DNA from: Deltaproteobacteria bacterium
GTDB lineage: Bacteria > JADJOY01
NCBI GenBank assembly: GCA_016713535.1
Contig: JADJOY010000009.1
Location: forward strand, 197,501-261,500
DNA length: 64,000 bases
Direction of reading: 5' to 3'
Shown here: positions 58,055 through 64,000 of the stretch, in pieces
Numbering within the stretch: position 1 is the first letter of the stretch
Layout: each line of letters opens with the position of its first letter
The notes under the pieces: generated by a model
Database searches by the model: none
Seen by the model: the letters and a program-made list of their open reading frames with translations, nothing else
Told to the model about the DNA's origin: nothing
Program-made: the position numbers and the translations under genes

Positions 58055-59811
58055 ATGCGACCGCCGCAGATCTCGCGCGCCTCGCGTGCCGTTGGATGCG
58101 TTTTCTCCATGCTGCTCGCCGCTTTCGCGCTCGCCACGCCGTCGAGCGCGAGCTACCGCACCGACCGGGTCGGGCCAGCCTCGCTCTCGACCAAGACCGG
58201 CAGCGTCGACTCGAGCGCGGTCGAGGTGCTGAGCTCGTCCGAACAGCCCAACCCCGCCGTCCCCGACCAGGGAGTGCGTGCGTTCAAGGCCGCGAAGAAG
58301 GGCTACTCGGGCACGCTCACCTACGTGGTGCCGGGCAACGTCGACGTCGTCGCGGCTTCCGGGCTGGCGATCGACGTCAACTATCTCGGTGACGCGGGAA
58401 CCCTGGAAGCGCTGGACCTTCGAGCTGCGCGACTCCGCCCGCAACAAGTGGGTCGTGGTCGGTGACACCCGCGCCGCCACCGCGAATGCGTGGAGCGCCC
58501 TTCACTTCACCGTGAGCGGCGACTTCGCGCCGTACGTGAGCTCGTCGCGGCAGATCCAGGTGCGCTATTCGACGGCCACCAAGAAGCTCGCGAGCCGCCT
58601 CGATCTGGCCGCGATCTCGGTCACGACCTACGTCGACGATACCCCGCCGCCACCCCCGCCGCCGGTCGGCGACGGCTCGGCGCCCACCGATCACGCGTCG
58701 GTCCGCTCGGTCTTCAAGGGCTCGTTCACGGCCACGCCCGAGGCGTTCCAGTACGTCGCGACGGTGCCCGACTTCCACGTCCTCAGCATGGGCCCGTCGA
58801 AGGTGCAGTCGATCAAGAGCGTCAACCCCGACGTCGAGGCCTACTACTACTTCAAGGTCGGCGGGCTCCACGGGCCCGCCACTCGTCCTCCGAGCGGCGA
58901 TCCGGGATGGGACACCGTCGTCGCCGAGGACCTGTTGTGGAACGGTCCGAGCGGCCACCCGGTCACCCAGACCCAGAACGACTGGTACTACGTCGACATC
59001 CAGAACCCCACCAAACGCGCCGCGTGGATCCAGGTGCTCACCGAGCAGATCGCCAGCGTGCGCGCCCAGGGCTGGGACGCGGTGTTCTTCGACAACGCGG
59101 GCGTGATCGAGCCGAGCCTCATCAACGAGTACCCGAGCGATTACTCGGACGCCGCGTATTACGCCGCGGTCGACGACGTGATGCGGTCGATCCGCGCCGC
59201 GTTCCCCGGCATGCACATCGTGTTCAACTCGTATTCCGGCTGGGCCGCACCGGGCCAGCGCGGGCTCGAGCTCCTCGACCACGCCGACGGCATGTTCTTC
59301 GAGGGTTTCAGCCTCAAGGTCAGCGGCAAGTACTTCGACACCGCGCGGTACCTCCAGAACCTCGACGACTTCGCGTCGGTGGTCGCGAGCGGCCGCAAGG
59401 CCGTCGCGATGGACTACCTCGCGAGCGCCGACATCCCGCGCCGCACCTGGTCGCTCGCGTCGTACCTGCTGGTCAACGGACCCACCGCCTACCATTACCT
59501 CGCCGGTACCGACGTCGACAGCGAGCTCCAGCAGTACCCCGAAGACCAGCTCGACATCGGCGAGCCGACGGCCGACGCGGTGGTCCGCACCGACGGGCTG
59601 GTGGTGCGCGGCTACGAGGGCGCCACGGTGATCGTGAACCCCGGCACCAAGACCGGTCAGCTACCCGCTCGGAAGCGGTTCGTTCCAGCAGCTGGTGCTG
59701 AGTGGCGGTGGGGACTTCCCCAACGCCGGCTCGGCGAGCTGGACCCCGTTCGCGGGAAGCACCGCCCCCCTCGCTCCGAACACAGCCCTCATCGTCCGCC
59801 GCACCCCGTAA
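58055..59811 (+). pseudogene. Secreted putative glycoside hydrolase (GHL15-like TIM barrel), copy 1, with two frameshifts
   Basis: About 585 residues if frames are joined. The ATG at 58055 is preferred over 58049 because GAGGAG ends six bases before it. It has a signal peptide (FSMLLAAFALATPSSA), an N-terminal beta domain, a short proline linker and a barrel domain with GGLHGPATRP, DWYYVDIQNPTKRAAWI, GWDAVFFDNAGVI, IVFNSYSGWAAP, MFFEGFS and KAVAMDYLASADIP. The frame breaks near 58396-58398 (one extra G in GGG) and near 59660-59672; after correction the end reads GSGSFQQLVLSGGG, LAPNTALIVRRTP, parallel to copy 2. Upstream are a sigma-54-type promoter and a c-di-GMP riboswitch. Substrate unknown, probably the local exopolysaccharide. 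Confidence 0.82.
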
Positions 59812-59837
59812 ATCACTGCCTTACGTGCGGCGTTCGA

Positions 59838-59879
59838 CGCGCCGAGGGGCCTCACCGGCCCCTCGGCGCGTTTCGCTTT
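59838..59879 (+). terminator. Rho-independent terminator after glycosidase-like copy 1
   Basis: A perfect 14-base stem (CGCGCCGAGGGGCC and GGCCCCTCGGCGCG) with a five-base loop is followed by TTTCGCTTT. It begins 27 bases after the stop codon at 59811 and separates the two tandem units. Confidence 0.9.
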
Positions 59880-59936
59880 CCCGGCTCCGAGGGCTCAGCG
59901 CCGGGTTTTCGTCGCGGTCAGGACATTCCGTCATTT

Positions 59937-59954
59937 CTTGACCGCCGGGTCAAG
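59937..59954 (+). promoter_or_regulatory. Inverted repeat, possible enhancer-binding site for unit 2
   Basis: CTTGACC-GCCG-GGTCAAG is a perfect seven-base inverted repeat about 125 bases upstream of the unit 2 sigma-54-type promoter. Its TGAC/GTCA halves recall those before unit 1. GACGTCAGAGG (59959-59969) and AACGTGACG...CCTGACGTT (60049-60069) lie nearby. Confidence 0.45.
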
Positions 59955-60068
59955 CTGGACGTCAGAGGGATGACTGAGCAGCCCGATTCGGGCCCCTCCA
60001 GCGATGGGAAAATGTTGCCGCCCCTGCGGTATGACAGCACTTTTCCCCAACGTGACGATTCCTGACGT

Positions 60069-60084
60069 TGGCAGCCGGTTTGCT
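60069..60084 (+). promoter_or_regulatory. Sigma-54-type promoter upstream of riboswitch 2
   Basis: TGGCAGCCGGTTTGCT has the -24 TGGCA and -12 TTTGCT elements with GG and GC ten bases apart, close to the consensus TGGCACG-N4-TTGCW. Predicted start near 60095, about 48 bases before riboswitch 2. Confidence 0.7.
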
Positions 60085-60142
60085 CTACCACCGTCCGTCA
60101 GACTCACCCACTTTCCAGGGGACCTAGCACTCGGAATCCAAC

Positions 60143-60234
60143 GTCTCGTCAAGGGCAAACCACCGGAAACGGTGGGACGCAAAGCCACTGGCCTAAATCC
60201 CGATCGGGACAAGGCAGCAGGGTTGCCGAGCGAC
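60143..60234 (+). ncRNA. Cyclic di-GMP-I (GEMM) riboswitch 2
   Basis: It contains GGGCAAACC, a GNRA-type loop (CCACC-GGAAA-CGGTGG), GGGACGCAAAGCC, GGCCTAAATCC and the GGCAGCAGGGTTGCC arm. It is closer to the class consensus than riboswitch 1, with the G20, A47 and C92 equivalents all present. It precedes the second glycosidase-like gene by about 95 bases. Confidence 0.95.
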
Positions 60235-60240
60235 CCACCC

Positions 60241-60327
60241 GAGAGCCTCCGCGGGGCTCGAGGGCGATCGCAAGGCGCAGTCGAACGCTGAAGCCGGATC
60301 GCCCCTAGCTCGCACCAGGAGGCTCTC
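60241..60327 (+). promoter_or_regulatory. Hairpin covering the ribosome binding site (expression platform of riboswitch 2)
   Basis: GAGAGCCTCC (60241-60250) is the exact reverse complement of GGAGGCTCTC (60318-60327), which contains the AGGAGG ribosome binding site and ends directly at the ATG at 60328. Further inside, GGGCGATC pairs with GATCGCCC. The stem begins seven bases after the aptamer's last helix, so aptamer folding could compete with it. This is strong sequence evidence for translational control. Confidence 0.75.
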
Positions 60328-62130
60328 ATGAAGTTCCACACGGTTTCCCGCTGGCTCGGCGCCCTCACCGCCGCCGCGATCTCGATCGCGGGTTTCGCAA
60401 CGGCCGGTCACGCCTCGTACGTCACCGGCAACATCGCCCCCACCTCGGTGGCCACCTCGAAGGGCTCGACCGGCGCCCAGTCCTTGAGCGTCCTGCTCAC
60501 CAAGGACCTGACCGGTACCACGACCGACCTCGGCAAGGCACAGCGCTACACGCCGGTTTCGTCCGGGTACCAGAGCATCTTCTCCTTCAAGGTGCCGGCC
60601 GACGTGGACGTGACCAGCGCGTCCGGTCTGGCGCTGACCGCCAACTTTTACGGTGAGCTCAAGAAGACGCAGCGCTGGACCTTCCAGGTGCGCGACTTCA
60701 AGGCGAAGAGCTGGATCACGCTCGGCTACAACGACGTCGCGGCGGCTCGCACGTGGAAGGTGCTGACCTTCGGGCTGGCGGGCGATTTCTCGCGGTTCGT
60801 GGACTCGAGCAGAACGATGCAGGTGAGGTACTCGGCGACCACCGGCGTCGCCACCAGCGACCTCGACCAGCTCGTGTTCGCGGTGACCAAGTACGTCGCC
60901 GACCCGCCACCCCCGCCGACCCCCGAACCGACGCCGGTGCCCGTTCCCGAGCCGACGCCCGTGCCGGTTCCGGAGCCCACGCCGGTTCCGTCGCCCACCG
61001 AGCCGGTGCAGGGCGTGCGCACCGTCTTCAAGGGCAGCTTCTCCAACACGACCGACCAGGTGAACTACGTGGCCAAGGTCCACGACATGCAGATCTTCAA
61101 CGGCATCGGCCAGTCGAAGATCAACGCGGTCAAGGCGGCGAACCCGTCGGCGACGATCTACACGTACCAGAAGGTCGCGGGGCTGCACGGACCCGACCCG
61201 ATCGTCCCGGCGGGCGATCCGGGGTGGTCGTCGGTACAGGCGCAGAACCTGCTCTGGTACGGCCCGAGCGGCGCCGCCGTCACCCAGACCCAGAACCTCT
61301 GGTACTACATCGACATCATCAACCCGACGAAGCGCGCCGCGTGGATCCCGATCCTGGTGGCCAACATCCGTAGCCAGCTCGCGCTCGGTTACACGGGCAT
61401 CTTCTTCGACAACGCCTGCGTCATCGATCCCAGCCTCATCACCGAGTTCCCGTCCAACTACACGGACTCGGCGTACGTGCAGGCGGTGAGCGAGGTGCTC
61501 AAGTCCGTCCAGACGCAGCTGCCCGGCGTCAAGATCGTCATCAACTCGTACATGGGCGCCGCGGCGTCCGGTAACCGCGGACCCGAGCTGCTCGCCAACT
61601 CCGATGCGCTCTTCTTCGAGGGCTTCAGCATGAAGGCCTCGACCAAGTTCTTCTCGGATCGCGCCCGCTACATGCAGCAGATCACCGACTTCGCCGCGGT
61701 CGTGGCGTCGGGCAAGAGCGCGGTGGCGATGGACTACGCGCCGGCGGCCGACGCGCAGCGCCGCATGTGGTCGCTCGCCTCGTACCTGCTCGTGAACTCG
61801 CCGCGCTCGTACCACTACTACGCCGGCACGGACGTGAGCTCGGAGCTCCAGTCCTACCCCGAGGACACGCTCGACATCGGCGTCGCCACGTCGGACATCA
61901 TCGACCGCGCCGACAAGCTGGTGACCCGCGCCTACGCGGGCGCCACGGTGGTGGTGAACCCCGACACGGCCAACCACACGTACACGATGGGCGCCGGCAG
62001 CTGGCAGCAGATGGTGCTGTCGGGCGGCGGTGCCTACCCGGCGGCCGGCTCGATCACCTGGACGACGATGAACGGTACCTCGGTGTCGCTGGCCCCGAAC
62101 ACGGCCGTGATCGGCCGCGCCGCGCAGTGA
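60328..62130 (+). CDS. Secreted putative glycoside hydrolase (GHL15-like TIM barrel), copy 2
   Basis: The 600-residue protein has a signal peptide (LTAAAISIAGFATAGHA) and an N-terminal beta-sandwich-like domain of about 170 residues (SIFSFKVPADVDVTSASGLALTANF, RWTFQVRDFKAKSWITLGYND). A proline-rich linker with three repeats of a PVPEPTP-type unit follows, then a barrel domain (VFKGSFSNTTDQVNYVAKVHD, KVAGLHGPDP, LWYYIDIINPTKRAAWI, YTGIFFDNACVIDP, VINSYMG, FFEGFSMK, AVAMDYAPAADAQRRMW). It is full length and intact, unlike its neighbour. AGGAGG precedes the ATG. Related proteins are predicted glycosidases with no firm substrate; location and regulation suggest processing of the local exopolysaccharide. 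Confidence 0.85.
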   Translation: MKFHTVSRWLGALTAAAISIAGFATAGHASYVTGNIAPTSVATSKGSTGAQSLSVLLTKDLTGTTTDLGKAQRYTPVSSGYQSIFSFKVPADVDVTSASGLALTANFYGELKKTQRWTFQVRDFKAKSWITLGYNDVAAARTWKVLTFGLAGDFSRFVDSSRTMQVRYSATTGVATSDLDQLVFAVTKYVADPPPPPTPEPTPVPVPEPTPVPVPEPTPVPSPTEPVQGVRTVFKGSFSNTTDQVNYVAKVHDMQIFNGIGQSKINAVKAANPSATIYTYQKVAGLHGPDPIVPAGDPGWSSVQAQNLLWYGPSGAAVTQTQNLWYYIDIINPTKRAAWIPILVANIRSQLALGYTGIFFDNACVIDPSLITEFPSNYTDSAYVQAVSEVLKSVQTQLPGVKIVINSYMGAAASGNRGPELLANSDALFFEGFSMKASTKFFSDRARYMQQITDFAAVVASGKSAVAMDYAPAADAQRRMWSLASYLLVNSPRSYHYYAGTDVSSELQSYPEDTLDIGVATSDIIDRADKLVTRAYAGATVVVNPDTANHTYTMGAGSWQQMVLSGGGAYPAAGSITWTTMNGTSVSLAPNTAVIGRAAQ

Positions 62131-62156
62131 CCTCTCTACCTCTCGGTGGGTGAACC

Positions 62157-62216
62157 GCCGAGGCCCCGGCGCCGTGGGAACCCCTGCCCCACGGCGCTCC
62201 GGGGCCTCGGCTTTTT
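62157..62216 (+). terminator. Rho-independent terminator after glycosidase-like copy 2
   Basis: A long stem (CCGAGGCCCCGG and CCGGGGCCTCGG, extended inside by GCCGTGGG and CCCACGGC) is followed by CTTTTTCG. It starts about 27 bases after the stop codon, the same offset as after copy 1. Confidence 0.9.
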
Positions 62217-62348
62217 CGTTGCAGTCCCGTCCGCCTACCTGCTACGTGCGTTCGGTGCGCCGTTCGATCCACGCGTGTTAGGGTTTTCGTTTCGCGCGCA
62301 GACGGAGAGATCGCCAGCGCCCCTCCGCTCCCCGCCGCGCTCCGCAGG

Positions 62349-63611
62349 ATGAACAGCCCCCCTCGACCCGCGCGCGATCGCCTCGCCTACCTGGTGATGC
62401 GCTTCCCTGCGGTGACCGAGACGTTCGTGCTGCGGGAGATGGTCGAAGTCGAACGGCAGGGCCTGCCCCTCGAGCTCTACGTGGTGATCCGCCAGGACGA
62501 GAAGGTCGTCCATCCCGAGGCTCTCCCGTATCTGGACCGGCTCCACACGCGGCCCTACCTGTCCCCGGGGGTCCTCGCCGCCAACCTCCGCTGGCTGGTG
62601 CGCAAGCCGCGTGCGTACCTGCGCCTGTGGACCGAGACCTTCCGCGACCTCTGGGGGACCTGGAACTTCCTCGCCCGGGCAATCGTCCTCTTTCCCAAGG
62701 CCGCGGCCTTCGCCGAGGACATGGAGTCCCGTGGCATCGGCCACGTCCACGCGCACTTCGCCACCCACGCCGCCTACATGGCGTACGTGATCCACGGTCT
62801 CACCGGGATCACCACCAGCATCACCGCGCACGCCCACGACATCTTCATCCGCAAGGCGATGTTGTGCCGCAAGGTCGCCGCGGCGCGCTTCGTGGCGGTG
62901 ATCTCCGAGTTCAACCGCGACTGGATCGCGCGCCACTGCGGTGAGCAGGTCCGCGGCAAGATCCACACCGTCCGCTGCGGTGTCTTCCCCGAGCGCTACG
63001 CCCCGCGCGCCCTGCCCGCCGGCCCGCGCGATCCGCGCCGCCCCTTTCAGGTGCTCACGGTCGCGAGCCTGCGTGACTACAAGGGCATCCCGGTGCTCAT
63101 CGAGGCGTGCCGCCTGGTGCGCGAGCGCATTCCCGGGCTGCGCTGGGAGCTCATCGGTGGCGGGCCGGACCGTGCGGCGCTCGAGGCGCAGATCGCCACG
63201 GCGGGCGTCGGCGACGTGCTCACGCTCGGCGGCCCCAAGCCCGAGGACCATGTGGCCGGCCGCCTCGAAACGGCCGATGCCTTCGTGCTCACGAGCGTGG
63301 TGATGCCGGACATGCGCATGGAGGGCATTCCGGTGGTGCTGATGGAGGCGCTCGCCAGCGGCCTGCCCACGATCGCGACGAGGATCTCGGGGATCCCCGA
63401 GCTGATCATCGATGGCGACACCGGCTGGCTGGTCCCCGATCGAGATCCCCGCGCCGTCGCCGATGCCCTGGCCGGGCTGTACAATGATCCGATCGAGGCC
63501 GCGCGCCGTGGCGCGCGCGGGCGGCAGCACGTCCTCGCGGAGTTCACGGTGCCCGCGAACGTCGCCCGCCTGCGCGCCCTGCTGGAAGACGCCATCGCGG
63601 CCCAGCGGTGA
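62349..63611 (+). CDS. Glycosyltransferase family 4, WcaL/colanic-acid-type
   Basis: The 420-residue GT-B enzyme begins LAYLVMRFPAVTETFVLREMVEVERQG, typical of colanic-acid-type GT4 proteins. It has HVHAHFATHAAYMAYVI, ITAHAHDIF, FVAVISEFNRDWI, VLTVASLRDYKGIPVLIEAC and the donor-site EGIPVVLMEALASGLPTIATRISGIPELI. It probably adds a sugar to the exopolysaccharide unit. It follows the terminator of glycosidase copy 2 and precedes a GT2 gene by 34 bases. Confidence 0.92.
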   Translation: MNSPPRPARDRLAYLVMRFPAVTETFVLREMVEVERQGLPLELYVVIRQDEKVVHPEALPYLDRLHTRPYLSPGVLAANLRWLVRKPRAYLRLWTETFRDLWGTWNFLARAIVLFPKAAAFAEDMESRGIGHVHAHFATHAAYMAYVIHGLTGITTSITAHAHDIFIRKAMLCRKVAAARFVAVISEFNRDWIARHCGEQVRGKIHTVRCGVFPERYAPRALPAGPRDPRRPFQVLTVASLRDYKGIPVLIEACRLVRERIPGLRWELIGGGPDRAALEAQIATAGVGDVLTLGGPKPEDHVAGRLETADAFVLTSVVMPDMRMEGIPVVLMEALASGLPTIATRISGIPELIIDGDTGWLVPDRDPRAVADALAGLYNDPIEAARRGARGRQHVLAEFTVPANVARLRALLEDAIAAQR

Positions 63612-63645
63612 GCCGCCCGAACCCCGCCGAGAGCGAACCGAGACC

Positions 63646-64000
63646 ATGCTCCTCGATTTCGTGATCCTCGTCTCGCTGGCGGCGCTCGTGTACACGTTCG
63701 TCGGTTATCCGGCGCTCATGGCGGGGTGGGCGCGGCTCAAGCCACGGCCGGTCCGCTCCGCGCCGATCACGCCGCGCGTGACGCTGCTGATCTGCGCTCA
63801 CAACGAAGAGGACGTGATCGAGCGCAAGCTCGAGAACTCGCTCAGGATCGACTACCCGCGCGAGCTGCTCGAGATCCTCGTGGTCGATGACGGCTCCACC
63901 GACCGCACCGCGGAGATCGTGCGACGCTTCGCCGACCGCGGCGTTTGCCTGGTGACGCAGAGCCCGCGCCAGGGCAAGAGCCTCGCGGTCAACCTCGGCG
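63646..64000 (+). CDS. Membrane glycosyltransferase family 2, truncated by the window end
   Basis: The visible 118 residues have an N-terminal transmembrane helix (FVILVSLAALVYTFVGYPALMAGW) and the start of a GT-A domain (RVTLLICAHNEEDVIERKLENSL, ILVVDDGSTDRTAEIVRRF, SPRQGKSLAVNLG). This is the layout of processive or membrane-bound GT2 enzymes in exopolysaccharide clusters. ATG start at 63646. The metal-binding and acceptor motifs lie beyond the window. Confidence 0.88.
   Translation, partial: MLLDFVILVSLAALVYTFVGYPALMAGWARLKPRPVRSAPITPRVTLLICAHNEEDVIERKLENSLRIDYPRELLEILVVDDGSTDRTAEIVRRFADRGVCLVTQSPRQGKSLAVNLG

Noticed and set aside
60193-61977. Long reading frame antisense to glycosidase-like copy 2
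   Set aside because: It has no family-like content, is rich in His/Arg/Val typical of reverse-strand shadows in GC-rich genes, and overlaps an intact gene with a ribosome binding site and terminator.

Overview
The window is a GC-rich (roughly two-thirds G+C) bacterial chromosome segment with dense, mostly intact genes. The gene content points to a Gram-negative organism of the broad deltaproteobacterial type (Desulfobacterota, Myxococcota or Binatota-like): a Ccm (System I) cytochrome c maturation operon whose CcmE has a CxxxY haem-binding motif, a queA-tgt-yajC-secD-secF cluster, a bactofilin, a phasin-like protein, a secreted PQQ-type sugar dehydrogenase with a Cys/hydrophobic/Arg tail, and a large exopolysaccharide locus. 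This placement is inference; there is no rRNA in the window.

Layout. 1-5.5 kb: a left-facing HIT, EngB and bactofilin group, a YbhN-type membrane protein, a decayed ferredoxin/metallo-beta-lactamase gene and two glycosyltransferases. 5.4-11.6 kb: a left-facing ccm operon in the order ccmE, ccmF, ccmH-like, ccmI-like, small orf, ccmA, ccmB, ccmC, ccmD. 12.4-17.7 kb: queuosine synthesis (queA, tgt) followed by yajC-secD-secF. 17.7-23.5 kb: a lipoprotein glycosidase, a membrane-anchored beta-propeller (frameshifted) and a Ycf46-like AAA ATPase (two compensating frameshifts). 23.6-37.2 kb: phasin-like protein, lytic transglycosylase, SRPBCC protein, sirtuin, Gfo/Idh oxidoreductase (frameshifted), a BarA-like hybrid kinase with three receivers and an Hpt domain, a Ski2-like helicase, PanE and the sugar dehydrogenase.

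37.2 kb to the end is an exopolysaccharide island. One arm (39-46 kb, rightward) is a translationally coupled operon: a deacetylase/GT2 fusion, a second deacetylase, and a DegT aminotransferase, Gfo/Idh dehydrogenase and left-handed-beta-helix acetyltransferase that together look like a Wbp-type acetamido-amino-sugar pathway, plus an FAD oxidoreductase. The other arm (56-47 kb, leftward) carries a priming sugar transferase with a PilZ-like tail, a Wza-like exporter, a GNVR chain-length protein, an O-antigen-ligase-type protein, a GT4, a MurJ/Wzx-type flippase and a BY-kinase-like ATPase lacking the P-loop lysine.

The most interesting region is 57.2-62.2 kb. Two tandem paralogous secreted glycosidase-like genes each have, in the same order, TGAC/GTCA palindromes, a sigma-54-type promoter, a class I (GEMM) cyclic-di-GMP riboswitch, a long hairpin that pairs with the ribosome binding site, the gene, and a strong terminator. 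This suggests two-layer control of surface polysaccharide processing by an enhancer-binding protein and c-di-GMP.

Six genes are broken by single-base indels (seven in all, several at short homopolymers) or by an in-frame stop. Many of these may be assembly errors. The metallo-beta-lactamase remnant, with nonsense, frameshift and internal deletion, is a genuine pseudogene. A 24-base poly-G tract inside a tandem repeat at 51.9 kb also deserves a read-level check.
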